From the NCBI GenBank assembly GCA_029006135.1, contig JAQXGE010000033.1, positions 1-64,000 on the forward strand: a stretch of DNA of 64,000 nt, in the 5' to 3' direction. Below, piece after piece: positions 53,172 through 62,224 of this stretch. A program made the position numbers and the translations under genes. The stretch's first letter is position 1. Each line of letters starts with the position of its first letter. This DNA is from Oscillospiraceae bacterium. Lineage in GTDB: Bacteria; Bacillota; Clostridia; Oscillospirales; Ruminococcaceae. The notes below the pieces were generated by a model. That model worked only from the letters and a program-made list of their open reading frames with translations, searched no databases and had not been told where the DNA came from.

Positions 53172-53276
53172 TTGAATCCCAGAAAACATAAAACGATGGT
53201 CCGTGTTGTCTGTCTGATTATTGCTGCGCTGATGGTTGTCACGCTTGCAGCGTCCACCATCCTCGCATTTATCTGA
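53172..53276 (+). CDS. Small membrane protein (34 residues)
   Basis: A short reading frame starting TTG 53172, seven bases after AAGGAGG, and ending TGA 53276. It encodes a basic N terminus (NPRKHKTMVR) and one hydrophobic helix. The pattern resembles DUF4044/Prli42-type mini-proteins of Firmicutes, but it is too short to assign firmly. It lies between the M23 hydrolase and the S41 homologue, all in one direction. Confidence 0.6.
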   Translation: MNPRKHKTMVRVVCLIIAALMVVTLAASTILAFI

Positions 53277-53323
53277 TTCGCAAACAACGGATTCCACATT
53301 TCCCGCAAGGAGCAGTCGTTTAT

Positions 53324-54538
53324 ATGAGCAAAAAAATCAGTCTGGGTGTGGCCGCCTCGGTCACGCTCATTGCTATGGCGGTAACTTTTTCCGTCACCAT
53401 GACCGTTTCAATGAATATGTTTAATAATACGGTCACCAGCGTTAAAAACAAGGAACGAATGTACAATAAGCTGTCCGAGGTGGATCGCTACGTCCGCGCT
53501 AATGAATACGCCGACATCAATGAGGATACCCTCAACGATACCATTGCATCCGGTTATATGCTTGGCATCAATGACCGCTATGCACGATACTATTCCGCTA
53601 AAGCCTATACGGAACGCATGGGACTTGCAAATGGCAGTCTCATGGGAATTGGTGCGTCTGTTGTCAAGGATTCTTCCTCCGGCTACGGCCGCATTATTCG
53701 TGTCTACAACAATACGCCCGCAGCGGAAGTTGGCCTTCAGACCGGTGGATTCATCACAGCCATCGGGGAGACCAGTACCCGCAGCATGAGCGATACTTCC
53801 GCCATCACCTCCGCCCTTGTGGGGGAGGAGGGAAGCACGGTTACCATCAAATATCTGACGCCTGACCGTCAGGAAGAAACCCTCGAGCTGACCCACGCCA
53901 ACTATACGACGCCGAGCATCAGCACGGTCACAATGCTGAATGGGAACGTGGGCTATCTGAGGATTGATGCTTTTACAAGCACAACAGCGGTGGAATTCCG
54001 TAATGCGGCGAATAACCTGACTAATCAGGGCGCGGCTGCCATGATTTTTGACCTGCGTGACAACACCGGTGAAAATCTCAATGCTGCTCTTGTGGCGGCA
54101 GATTACTGTGTGCCTTCCGGATTGATGGCACAGAGCCAGGCAAAAGATGGGACCCTGACCGATCTGCGTGTCTCGGACGATGATGAACTGACAATCCCCA
54201 TGGTGTGCCTTGTCAACGGAAATACGGCAGGCGGCGCAGAACTTTTTGCGAACGCACTTCGCAAGATGGGCGGTGCAACCATTGTGGGAACGACCACGGC
54301 CGGCAAAGGCGTTCTGCTTTCTGACCCGCAGAGCCTCTCGGACGGCAGCGCTGTCGTTATCACGGTTGGAATGCTGCTTGACAATGAAGGCCAGAGCTGG
54401 AACGGTACCGGCCTGACTCCGGATATTGATGCCTCGCTCACCACGGATGAACAGAGCAGCTACTATGACTTTACCCCTGACAATGACCCGCAGATTAGCA
54501 AGGCGCTTGCCGCGCTCTCGAACGTCATGACACAGTAA
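53324..54538 (+). CDS. S41 (C-terminal processing protease) homologue lacking the catalytic serine
   Basis: A 404-residue exported or membrane-anchored protein with an N-terminal membrane segment (about 5-25), a PDZ domain (about 105-190, NNTPAAEVGLQTGGFI) and an S41 domain. The active-site loop reads NGNTAGGAELFANAL; active enzymes have Ser where Gly303 stands (TASA[S/A]E). The general-base Lys328 (TTTAGKG) is kept at the normal 25-residue distance. It may be inactive, with a scaffold or adaptor role beside FtsEX, or use another residue. Start ATG 53324 follows AAGGAG. Confidence 0.83.
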   Translation: MSKKISLGVAASVTLIAMAVTFSVTMTVSMNMFNNTVTSVKNKERMYNKLSEVDRYVRANEYADINEDTLNDTIASGYMLGINDRYARYYSAKAYTERMGLANGSLMGIGASVVKDSSSGYGRIIRVYNNTPAAEVGLQTGGFITAIGETSTRSMSDTSAITSALVGEEGSTVTIKYLTPDRQEETLELTHANYTTPSISTVTMLNGNVGYLRIDAFTSTTAVEFRNAANNLTNQGAAAMIFDLRDNTGENLNAALVAADYCVPSGLMAQSQAKDGTLTDLRVSDDDELTIPMVCLVNGNTAGGAELFANALRKMGGATIVGTTTAGKGVLLSDPQSLSDGSAVVITVGMLLDNEGQSWNGTGLTPDIDASLTTDEQSSYYDFTPDNDPQISKALAALSNVMTQ

Positions 54539-54563
54539 AAACATTTGCAAAGGAGCCTCCCGT

Positions 54564-55433
54564 ATGCCCAACCTGACTGACCTTTCAACCATCCGCGACC
54601 TTTGTGCACGGTATGACTTTGCGCTTTCCAAGGGATTTGGGCAGAACTTTATTGTCAACCCAGGTATCTGCCCCCGCATAGCGGAGGCTTCCGGCATTGG
54701 CCCCGGCTGGGGTGCATTGGAGGTTGGCCCGGGCATCGGCGTTCTTACCGAACAGCTTTGCCAGCGGGCGGACAAGGTCGTTTCTATTGAGGTAGACAAG
54801 CGCCTTCCTGCATTGCTTGAGGAGACAATGGCGGGATATGACAATTTTAAGCTGATCCTCGGCGATGTGCTCAAGGTGGATTTGCGCACAATTCTGCGCG
54901 AGGAATTTGGCGATCGCCCCGTTGCGGTCTGTGCGAACCTGCCTTATTACATCACAAGCCCAATCTTGATGCGCCTGCTCGAAGAACGCCTCCCCATCCG
55001 CAGCATCACTGTTATGGTTCAAAAGGAAGCTGCTCAGCGTCTGTGCGCTGCCCCCGGCACAAGGGAAGCGGGCGCCATCAGCTATGCGGTGGCTTACTAT
55101 GCCTCGGCCAGTCAGCTGTTTACGGTCCAGCCCGGCAGCTTTTATCCGGCTCCCAAGGTGACCAGTGCCGTCATCCGACTGGACATTCATGATACGTCTC
55201 CGGTTACCCCGGCTAACGGGGATGAGGCGGGGTTGTTCCGCCTTATCCGTGCCGCGTTTTCTCAGCGGCGCAAAACCGCCGCCAACGCGGTGGCCAATGG
55301 GCTTGGCTTGCCGAAGGCAAAGGTCCTTGCCGCACTGGAAGCTGCGGGCCTTGATGTTCGTGTGCGGCCCGAACAGCTCACGCTCGAGGAGTATTGCGCC
55401 TTTCAGGCTGCGCTTGCCGCTGAGATGGATTGA
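54564..55433 (+). CDS. rsmA: 16S rRNA dimethyladenosine transferase
   Basis: Dimethylates two adjacent adenines near the 3' end of 16S rRNA using SAM. The 289-residue protein has KGFGQNFIVNPGI at the N terminus, ALEVGPGIGVLTEQL as the SAM-binding motif and the catalytic NLPYYITSPI. The C-terminal domain contains RAAFSQRRKTAANA. It closes the ftsEX-hydrolase cluster; 25 bases separate it from the S41 homologue. Confidence 0.96.
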   Translation: MPNLTDLSTIRDLCARYDFALSKGFGQNFIVNPGICPRIAEASGIGPGWGALEVGPGIGVLTEQLCQRADKVVSIEVDKRLPALLEETMAGYDNFKLILGDVLKVDLRTILREEFGDRPVAVCANLPYYITSPILMRLLEERLPIRSITVMVQKEAAQRLCAAPGTREAGAISYAVAYYASASQLFTVQPGSFYPAPKVTSAVIRLDIHDTSPVTPANGDEAGLFRLIRAAFSQRRKTAANAVANGLGLPKAKVLAALEAAGLDVRVRPEQLTLEEYCAFQAALAAEMD

Positions 55434-55458
55434 CAATTTGTTTATACTGTGCTACAAT
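55430..55458 (+). promoter_or_regulatory. Consensus promoter of tRNA-Thr
   Basis: TTGACA and TACAAT are spaced by 17 bases. The -35 box overlaps the rsmA stop codon, and the transcript would start about five bases before the mature tRNA. Confidence 0.85.
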
Positions 55459-55469
55459 AGATAAGTAGC

Positions 55470-55545
55470 GCTGGCGTAGCTCAATTGGCAGAGCAGCTGA
55501 TTTGTAATCAGCAGGTTGCAGGTTCGATTCCTGTCGCCAGCTCCA
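55470..55545 (+). tRNA. tRNA-Thr (anticodon UGU)
   Basis: A 76-base cloverleaf: acceptor GCTGGCG (55470-55476) pairs with CGCCAGC (55535-55541), discriminator T and encoded CCA at 55543-55545. The anticodon loop TTTGTAA (55501-55507) gives UGU, reading ACA/ACG threonine codons. The T loop GGTTCGATTCC is standard. A terminator hairpin follows directly. Confidence 0.97.
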
Positions 55546-55546
55546 A

Positions 55547-55595
55547 AATACCGCGATGTGAAGTTGCTTTTGCAGCTCGCAGCGCGGTATTTTTT
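55547..55595. terminator. Terminator after tRNA-Thr
   Basis: AATACCGCG (55547-55555) pairs with CGCGGTATT (55583-55591), with an internal hairpin and a T-run at 55590-55595. Confidence 0.75.
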
Positions 55596-55684
55596 GGTTT
55601 TGCAGCAGTTTTGACTGTTTTTGCATAGAAAAAGCGGGAATAGGATTTTGTCATCCTTGTTCCCGCTCGTTGTTTATAAAACTA

Positions 55685-56695
55685 TTACAGCAGCTGTACC
55701 TGCGCTTTTTGGCAGATTTCTTTGGTTTCTTCATCCCACAGGCTGACCTGAACTTCGCCGATATGGGCCTTGCCCAAGAGCAGCATACACAGACGGCTCT
55801 GCCCAATGCCGCCGCCGATGGTCAGGGGCAGTTTCCCTTCAAGAAGCATTTTGTGGAACGGCAAGTCCGCACGCTCAGGGCATCCGGCCTCCTCAAGCTG
55901 GCGCAGCAGAGACTCCCGGTTAACCCGGATTCCCATGCTGGACAGTTCCAGTGCACATCCCAGCGCTTTGTGCCAGAACAAAATGTCGCAGTTGAGTGCC
56001 CAATCATCATAGTCCGGCGCGCGTCCATCGTGACGGATGCCGCTCTTGAGTGTTCCGCCAATCTGCATGATGCAGACCGTGCCGTGCTGGCGGGTGAAGG
56101 CGTTCTCACGCTCTTTGGGAGTAAGTTCAGGGTAAAGGTCCTCAAGTTCCTGCGTGGTGATGAAGGTCGGTTCACGGACCAGCCGAATACTTTTCAGCTC
56201 GGGGAATTTCCAGCGCAGTTCGTCTGCGGTTGAGCAGACAGCATCCACAATATTCCGCACAGTCTCCTCAAGAAACTCAAGCGTCCGATCTTTCTCGGTA
56301 ATGACCTTTTCCCAGTCCCACTGGTCCACATAGATACTATGCAGATTATCCAGTTCCTCATCGCGGCGGATGGCGTTCATGTCGGTCACAAGGCCCTGAC
56401 CGGGACGGAACCCGTATTTGGCCAAAGCGTAGCGCTTCCATTTGGCCAGACTGTGTACTACCTCGGCCTGGCCATTCAAGCAGGGAACATCAAACGCAAC
56501 GGGACGCTCCACGCCGTTGAGGTTATCATTCAGGCCGCTGTCCGTGTCCACAAAGAGAGGGGCTGTGACGCGCTTGAGATGCAGTGCGGCGCAGAGCTTT
56601 TCCTGAAATATGGTTTTGACAATGCCGATGGCCTTCTGGGTGTCATACAGCCCCAACAGGTCATGGTAGTTTTTCGGAATGGATGTTTTGGACAT
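55685..56695 (-). CDS. asnA: Aspartate-ammonia ligase
   Basis: Makes asparagine from aspartate and ammonia with ATP, a class II aminoacyl-tRNA-synthetase-like enzyme. The 336-residue length and the motifs KTIFQEKLCAALHLKRVTAP, LHSIYVDQWDWEKVI and GGGIGQSRLCMLLL are typical of AsnA. The start was set at ATG 56695 (MSKTSIPKNY) with GAGGG upstream; over 120 in-frame codons before it are not coding. Its presence means the two AsnB paralogues need not be the main source of asparagine. Confidence 0.94.
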   Translation of the reverse strand: MSKTSIPKNYHDLLGLYDTQKAIGIVKTIFQEKLCAALHLKRVTAPLFVDTDSGLNDNLNGVERPVAFDVPCLNGQAEVVHSLAKWKRYALAKYGFRPGQGLVTDMNAIRRDEELDNLHSIYVDQWDWEKVITEKDRTLEFLEETVRNIVDAVCSTADELRWKFPELKSIRLVREPTFITTQELEDLYPELTPKERENAFTRQHGTVCIMQIGGTLKSGIRHDGRAPDYDDWALNCDILFWHKALGCALELSSMGIRVNRESLLRQLEEAGCPERADLPFHKMLLEGKLPLTIGGGIGQSRLCMLLLGKAHIGEVQVSLWDEETKEICQKAQVQLL

Positions 56696-56738
56696 ATTTT
56701 TCCCTCTTTTCCTGATTTCTTGACGTAACACTGATTTC

Positions 56739-56767
56739 ATTATATCGAATGGTGTGCCATCCGTCAA
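56739..56767 (-). promoter_or_regulatory. asnA promoter
   Basis: On the minus strand TTGACG (56767-56762) and TATAAT (56744-56739) are spaced by 17 bases. ATGG-N4-CCAT lies in the spacer and could be an operator. The remaining gap up to 56952 shows no further convincing element except a GGAGGG site for the next gene. Confidence 0.7.
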
Positions 56768-56952
56768 ACAATTCTGCTTTCGTTTTTGCGCAAATTCTCC
56801 GCCTGCACGGGAAGAAAAAGAGGGAAAGCCGGGAATTTGGTGGCTGACCGTTCGCCTTTGCCGCCCTGCACCCCGGATTCGATGATTATTTGCGCTGCTT
56901 CCGCCTATACTTGCAATGAAGAATTCCGGTTCACAGCAGGAGGGAAGCGCGT

Positions 56953-59229
56953 ATGTTTTACTATCATAAAGGTCTGACCCGCCAGGCAAGGCGTACCGTT
57001 GGCACAGCCCTGACGATGGCCGGACGGCAGGGCTGCACGGCGGCAGATACCGGTCACCTCCTGATGGCAATGGTTCAGACAGGCCGCGGTGCGGCAGCAG
57101 AGTTCCTGCGCCGTAAAAACGTTACAATGTCCGCACTCGCGGCGTGTGCTTCTCAGCGCTGCTGCGGACGGCCGGTGCGGCTGCACCGCAGTGATCTTGC
57201 GCCGGAAAGCCGGAAGGCGCTGGAATTTGCCGTGCTGGGTGCTCACGCAGCCCGCAGCGCGCGGGCGGACAATGAACATCTCCTTTGCGCAATGCTCGAA
57301 GATGCCGGATGCACCGCAAGCCTTTGGCTGGCAGAAATCGGCGTTGAGGTTCCGCGGGCTGCGCGGGAGTGCAGGCAGCTTTCAGGCCAGCTTGTTCTGC
57401 CTTCCGCACCTAAAATGAGCGTAAGCCGAAACAGCCGTCCGAGCGAAAAATATGGCCGAGATTTAACCCGTTTGGCGCAGGAGGGGCAGCTTGACCCGGT
57501 GCTTTGCCGTGAAAGCGAACTCGAGCGCATGATTGAGATTCTTTGCCGCCGCCAGAAAAACAATCCCTGCCTTTTAGGGGAACCGGGTGTGGGCAAAAGT
57601 GCGTTGGCTGAGGCACTCGCTCAGCGCATAGCGTCCGGCCAGATTACCCAGAGCCTTAAAGGCAAGAGGGTGCTGAGCCTTGATATGGCTTCGATGGTGG
57701 CGGGTACCAAATACCGCGGAGATTTTGAAGAACGGTTCAAGAACCTGCTTGAGGAAATCTATCGCGACCGCTCCACAATTCTTTTCATTGATGAGATTCA
57801 TGTGATTGCCGGTGCCGGTGCAGCCGAAGGCGCCATTGACGCTGCAAGTATTCTGAAGCCCATGCTGGCCCGCGGTGAAATTCAGCTTATCGGCGCCACA
57901 ACCCCCGAGGAATACCGCAAGACCATTCAGAAGGATTCCGCGCTGGATCGCAGATTTGGAAAAATCAATGTGGAGGAGCCTACCCCGACGCAGGCTGAAA
58001 AAATCCTGACAGGACTAATGCCCCGCTATGAGCGCTACCACAATGTAAAGATTCCGCAGGATGCAATCCATGCGGCGGTTGAACTGAGTGTACGGTACCT
58101 TCCGGGACGTTTCCTGCCCGACAAGGCCATTGATTTGCTTGACGAAGCCGCCGCAGCACTGCGCATTGCAGATGGGGAGGAAAGCGGCAGTCAGCCGGTG
58201 CTGACGCCTGCGGATTTAGCCCATGTGGTAGGCCGGGCCAGCGGTGTGCCTGCTGAACGTGTGGGGGAGGCAGAGAGAGAACGGCTCGAACAGCTTGAAG
58301 CGCGGCTTTCGGCACAGGTCATCGGACAGCCACGAGCTGTCCACGCCGTGGCCGCCGCAATCCGCCGCAGCAGAACCGGCCTGCGGGAGACAGGACGCCC
58401 AATCGGCGCCATGCTGTTCCTTGGCCCGACCGGTGTGGGAAAGACCCAGCTGGCCCGCACACTCGCACAGAGCTGGTTCGGCAGTGAGAAGGCGCTTCTG
58501 CGTTTTGATATGTCGGAATATATGGAACAGCATACGGTGGCGCGGCTCATTGGCTCGCCGCCGGGCTATGTTGGCTACGATGAAGGCGGTCAGCTGACCG
58601 AGGCTGTTCGCCGACGCCCTTACAGTGTTGTACTCTTTGACGAGATTGAGAAGGCACACAGCGATATCCAGAACATTCTTTTGCAGATTCTTGAGGATGG
58701 CCGGCTCACTGATGCACAGGGCCGGCAGGCGGATTTCTCCAACACCATCATCCTGCTCACCTCCAATTTGGGTGCGCGGTGTTTAGCGGGGCAGGGGAGC
58801 CCTGTGGGATTTGGCGCGGCCGGGGAGGACAGTACACGCCGGGGACAGAAGGCATTGGCTGAAGCGCGGGAATATTTCCGCCCGGAACTGATGGGCCGCC
58901 TTGATGAGGTCGTCCTTTTTGACCCGCTCGGACCCGAACAGCTGCGGGCAATCGCTGACCGGCTGCTCAGTGAACTGGAGGAGCGCGCGGCTCGGCAGGG
59001 ATATGTCCTGCGTCATACCCCTGCTGTGGCGGCTGCACTGGCTGGGAAAGAGCCCCCCGCCTATGGCGCACGCGAACTGCGCCGAAAAGTCAGCCGCGCC
59101 GTGGAACAGGCATTGGCCGATCGTATTGCGGCAGGCACTGCCCAACCCGGCGTTCCGTTCATCGCGGATGTGGATCCCGCAACCGGCCAGATTATCCTGA
59201 CATCCGATGATTTGGCTGCCTGTGTATAA
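56953..59229 (+). CDS. ClpC-like AAA+ ATPase
   Basis: A 758-residue Clp/Hsp100 unfoldase. An N-terminal double Clp_N domain covers about residues 1-135. The first AAA+ domain has GEPGVGKSA and LFIDEIHVI. The second has GPTGVGKTQ, LFDEIEKAH and the arginine-finger region LMGRLDEVV. The middle coiled-coil insertion is short, as in ClpC/ClpA rather than ClpB. A VGFG loop in the second domain (SPVGFGA) fits ClpP docking. No CtsR or CIRCE operator was seen and no mcsAB neighbours occur. Likely a protein quality-control unfoldase. Confidence 0.87.
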   Translation: MFYYHKGLTRQARRTVGTALTMAGRQGCTAADTGHLLMAMVQTGRGAAAEFLRRKNVTMSALAACASQRCCGRPVRLHRSDLAPESRKALEFAVLGAHAARSARADNEHLLCAMLEDAGCTASLWLAEIGVEVPRAARECRQLSGQLVLPSAPKMSVSRNSRPSEKYGRDLTRLAQEGQLDPVLCRESELERMIEILCRRQKNNPCLLGEPGVGKSALAEALAQRIASGQITQSLKGKRVLSLDMASMVAGTKYRGDFEERFKNLLEEIYRDRSTILFIDEIHVIAGAGAAEGAIDAASILKPMLARGEIQLIGATTPEEYRKTIQKDSALDRRFGKINVEEPTPTQAEKILTGLMPRYERYHNVKIPQDAIHAAVELSVRYLPGRFLPDKAIDLLDEAAAALRIADGEESGSQPVLTPADLAHVVGRASGVPAERVGEAERERLEQLEARLSAQVIGQPRAVHAVAAAIRRSRTGLRETGRPIGAMLFLGPTGVGKTQLARTLAQSWFGSEKALLRFDMSEYMEQHTVARLIGSPPGYVGYDEGGQLTEAVRRRPYSVVLFDEIEKAHSDIQNILLQILEDGRLTDAQGRQADFSNTIILLTSNLGARCLAGQGSPVGFGAAGEDSTRRGQKALAEAREYFRPELMGRLDEVVLFDPLGPEQLRAIADRLLSELEERAARQGYVLRHTPAVAAALAGKEPPAYGARELRRKVSRAVEQALADRIAAGTAQPGVPFIADVDPATGQIILTSDDLAACV

Positions 59230-59268
59230 AAAGGAGCATCCCTGCTTGACGAAAAATGTGAAATTGTG

Positions 59269-59296
59269 TTGACAGTCCCACGAAACCATGTATAAT
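59269..59296 (+). promoter_or_regulatory. pot operon promoter
   Basis: TTGACA (59269-59274) and TATAAT (59291-59296) are both perfect, spaced by 16 bases. Transcription would start near 59303, about 190 bases before potA. Confidence 0.8.
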
Positions 59297-59302
59297 ATTC
59301 AT

Positions 59303-59491
59303 TGTGTGTTGCATCTATTAGACACATTGGCGTTGTATGTGCTGCTGTAACTCCTGCGGTCGGGCGCAGGGGTGTAACAAACCTTTTGCGGGGCGGCATA
59401 ATTGGCGCTGACCCACCGGGCTTTTTGCCGATGAGCCGGTAACCAGCAGCCGAGGTGGGAACAAATTCCGCAAAGGGGGATGCAGTAAAAA
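59303..59491 (+). ncRNA. Structured leader RNA of potABCD, candidate riboswitch
   Basis: About 190 untranslated bases. An 8-bp hairpin is formed by 59351-59358 with 59365-59372. CCTTTTGCGG (59382-59391) can pair with CCGCAAAGG (59468-59476), covering the potA ribosome-binding site (AAAGGGGG, 59472-59479). Inside it GGCGCTG (59404-59410) pairs with CAGCAGCC (59444-59451), while CCCACC (59412-59417) can pair with GGTGGG (59454-59459), giving a pseudoknot. GCTGCTG at 59341-59347 is a perfect competitor for CAGCAGC. No named aptamer family was recognised. Confidence 0.5.
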
Positions 59492-60532
59492 ATGAATGAA
59501 ATTGTATCACTGAAAGACATTGTCGTTGACTTCGATGGGGAACGAATCCTGGATGGACTTTCTCTTGACATTCACGATAAGGAGTTTGTGACCTTCCTTG
59601 GCCCTTCCGGCTGCGGAAAAACCACAACCCTTCGCGTGATTGCGGGATTCCTCACACCGAAATCCGGCAGTGTCCTTTTTGATGGGAAGGACATCACCGC
59701 CCTGCCGCCTTATAAACGGCAGGTCAACACCGTGTTCCAGAAATACGCGCTCTTCCCGCACCTGAACGTGTATGAAAATGTCGCTTTTGGTCTGCGGCTG
59801 AAAAAGCTGCCGGAGGAGACCATCCGCCCCAAAGTTCAGGAAATGCTCGAAACCGTGGGCTTGAAGGGATTTGAACGCCGCAGCATCAACCAGCTTTCCG
59901 GCGGCCAGCAGCAGCGTGTAGCCATTGCCCGCAGCCTGGTCAACCAGCCCCGCGTTCTGCTCCTTGACGAGCCTCTCGGCGCGCTGGACCTTAAGCTCCG
60001 CAAGGAAATGCAGCTGGAACTCAAGCGTCTGCAAAGGGAAATGAACATCACCTTTGTCTACGTCACCCATGACCAGGAGGAAGCCCTCACGATGTCGGAC
60101 ACCGTTGTGGTCATGAACAAGGGCAATATTCAGCAAATCGGCAGCCCGCAGGATATCTACAATGAGCCCTGCAATGCGTTTGTTGCCCGCTTTATCGGTG
60201 ATTCCAATATTGTTGACGGCATTATGGAAAAAGACTTCCTTGTTTCCTTCGCTGGCCGTGAGTTCACCTGCGTGGACCGCGGATTCAAGCCGCGTGAGCC
60301 GGTGCAGGTTGTCATCCGCCCCGAGGACGTGGCTATTGTTCCGCCTTCCGTGGGTATGCTTACCGGTCTTGTCCGGGAAGTCATCTTCAAGGGTGTCCAT
60401 TTTGAGATGCACGTTGATGTGGAAGGCAAGGAATGGCTGATTCATTCTACGCAGGCCAGCCAGCCCGGCGAACTCATCGGTATGAATATCGGCCCCGACG
60501 AAATTCACATCATGTCCCGCGAGGAGGTGTGA
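59492..60532 (+). CDS. potA: Spermidine/putrescine ABC transporter ATPase
   Basis: A 346-residue ATPase energising polyamine import. Walker A is GPSGCGKTT, the Q-loop [10 protein letters not shown], the signature [15 protein letters not shown] and Walker [14 protein letters not shown]-terminal TOBE-type domain follows from about residue 245 ([20 protein letters not shown]). The ribosome-binding site GGGGG is 12 bases from ATG 59492 and can be paired within the leader RNA. First gene of a four-gene operon. Confidence 0.94.
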   Translation: MNEIVSLKDIVVDFDGERILDGLSLDIHDKEFVTFLGPSGCGKTTTLRVIAGFLTPKSGSVLFDGKDITALPPYKRQVNTVFQKYALFPHLNVYENVAFGLRLKKLPEETIRPKVQEMLETVGLKGFERRSINQLSGGQQQRVAIARSLVNQPRVLLLDEPLGALDLKLRKEMQLELKRLQREMNITFVYVTHDQEEALTMSDTVVVMNKGNIQQIGSPQDIYNEPCNAFVARFIGDSNIVDGIMEKDFLVSFAGREFTCVDRGFKPREPVQVVIRPEDVAIVPPSVGMLTGLVREVIFKGVHFEMHVDVEGKEWLIHSTQASQPGELIGMNIGPDEIHIMSREEV

Positions 60533-60536
60533 GCCG

Positions 60537-61358
60537 ATGTTCCGTTCCAAAGCTTCCCGCTGGGCCGCCGCACCGTATCTGGTGTGGATGTGCGTCTTTA
60601 TTGTTGTGCCGCTTGCCATCGTTGTCTGGTATGCGCTGACGGATGCTTCCGGCGCTTTCACGCTCACCAATCTGACCGGCATCGGCCGCTATGCCTCCGT
60701 GTTTGGCCGCAGCCTGCTGCTTGCAGCCATCGCAACGGTCATCTGTCTGGTCCTTGCGTTCCCGGTTGGGTATTCCCTCAGCCGCCTGCGCGCCAACAAG
60801 CAGCACATTATGCTGATGCTTGTGATGCTGCCGATGTGGATGAACTTCCTGCTCCGCACCTATTCCTGGATGACGCTGCTTGAGAAAAACGGCCTGATTA
60901 ACAAGTTTTTCGGCTTGTTCGGCATCGGACCTTTTAACATGATTAACACCTCCGGCGCCGTTGTGCTGGGCATGGTGTATAACTACCTGCCCTACATGAT
61001 TCTTCCGCTCTATACCGCCATGACCAAAATTGACAATTCGGTGATTGAGGCGGCACAGGATTTGGGCGCCAATACCTTCCAGGTTCTTGTCCGTGTCCTC
61101 ATTCCGATGGCCAAACCTGGCATCGGCACAGGAATCACCATGGTGTTCGTTCCGGCTGTTTCTACCTTTATTATCAGCCGTATGCTGGGCGGCGGTTCCA
61201 ACCTGCTCATCGGCGATCTGATTGAACTTCAGTTCCTTGGCAATTCCTACAACCTGAATCTCGGCTCCGCCATGAGCCTTGTGCTGATGGTTATTGTTCT
61301 GCTCTGCATGAGCTTTACCTCCAGCTTTGATGAAGAGGAAATGGAGGGAGTCATGTAA
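60537..61358 (+). CDS. potB: Spermidine/putrescine ABC transporter permease
   Basis: A 273-residue inner-membrane permease with six helices, starting near AAPYLVWMCVFIVVPLAIVV. The EAA loop EAAQDLGANTFQVLVRVLIPMAKPG couples it to PotA. It lies four bases after potA with a GAGGAGGTG site and overlaps potC by one base. It forms the channel with PotC. Confidence 0.94.
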   Translation: MFRSKASRWAAAPYLVWMCVFIVVPLAIVVWYALTDASGAFTLTNLTGIGRYASVFGRSLLLAAIATVICLVLAFPVGYSLSRLRANKQHIMLMLVMLPMWMNFLLRTYSWMTLLEKNGLINKFFGLFGIGPFNMINTSGAVVLGMVYNYLPYMILPLYTAMTKIDNSVIEAAQDLGANTFQVLVRVLIPMAKPGIGTGITMVFVPAVSTFIISRMLGGGSNLLIGDLIELQFLGNSYNLNLGSAMSLVLMVIVLLCMSFTSSFDEEEMEGVM

Positions 61359-62209
61359 TGAAAAAGCATAGAAGACAAAACCGTCATCTTCTCCAGCGCA
61401 CTTACCTTGTGCTGATTTTCGGGTTCATGTACCTGCCCATTGCGGTTCTCATTGCGTACAGCTTTAATGAAAATAAGAGCCGCGCGGTCTTTACCGGCTT
61501 TTCGCTCAAATGGTACGAGAGCCTTTTCCACAATGAGATGATCCTCACGGCGCTCTGGAACTCCCTTGTTCTTGCGCTGGTCTCCTCCATTGTGGCGACC
61601 GTGATTGGCACGCTTGCCACAATCGGCATTAACTCGATGAGCCGCAAAGCGCAGCTTCTAATCAACAATATCAGCTATGTCCCGGTGGTCAACCCTGAAA
61701 TCATCACCGGTGTCTCCCTGATGCTGCTCTTTGTCCTTGCGCAGAAAGCAGGCATTGGCGGGGAGGAAGGCGTCTTTGGATGGATTACGCTGATGATTGC
61801 ACATATCACGTTCAACGTACCTTATGTAATCTTTAACGTCAGCCCCAAACTTCGCCAGCTGGATTCAAGCCTTTATAACGCCGCATTGGATTTGGGCTGC
61901 ACACCGCGGCAGGCCTTCTTCAAGGTGATTCTGCCCCAGCTCAGCCCGGCTATCCTCTCGGCGTTTCTCATCTGCCTGACCTACTCCATTGATGACTTCA
62001 TGATTTCCTACTTCAACTGCGGTACCATGCAGACGCTGCCCATTGCCATCTATTCGATGACCCGCAAGAAGGTCAGCCCCGAAATCAATGCGCTGTCCAC
62101 AATCATGTTCATTGTGATTCTGGCCATTATCCTGATTTCTAATGCACTTGACTCCCGCAGCTACAAGCGCAATCAGGCCGCCATCCGCCGTGATACGGCC
62201 GGTGTGTGA
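61358..62209 (+). CDS. potC: Spermidine/putrescine ABC transporter permease
   Basis: A 283-residue permease with six helices. FGFMYLPIAVLIAYSFNENK at the N terminus and the EAA-type loop AALDLGCTPRQAFFKVILPQ are typical of PotC. Its ATG overlaps the potB stop (TAATG), indicating translational coupling. Confidence 0.94.
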   Translation: MKKHRRQNRHLLQRTYLVLIFGFMYLPIAVLIAYSFNENKSRAVFTGFSLKWYESLFHNEMILTALWNSLVLALVSSIVATVIGTLATIGINSMSRKAQLLINNISYVPVVNPEIITGVSLMLLFVLAQKAGIGGEEGVFGWITLMIAHITFNVPYVIFNVSPKLRQLDSSLYNAALDLGCTPRQAFFKVILPQLSPAILSAFLICLTYSIDDFMISYFNCGTMQTLPIAIYSMTRKKVSPEINALSTIMFIVILAIILISNALDSRSYKRNQAAIRRDTAGV

Positions 62210-62224
62210 AGGGGGGGCAAAGAC

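Noticed and set aside
55696..56690. Plus-strand frames opposite asnA
   Set aside because: Antisense shadows without starts or similarity; AsnA is full length on the minus strand with a consensus promoter.
59380..59480. SAM-I riboswitch upstream of potA
   Set aside because: Short matches to the SAM-I core exist, but the 5' P1/P2 elements and stem order do not fit, and polyamine import genes are not typical SAM-I targets. The RNA is kept as an unnamed candidate.
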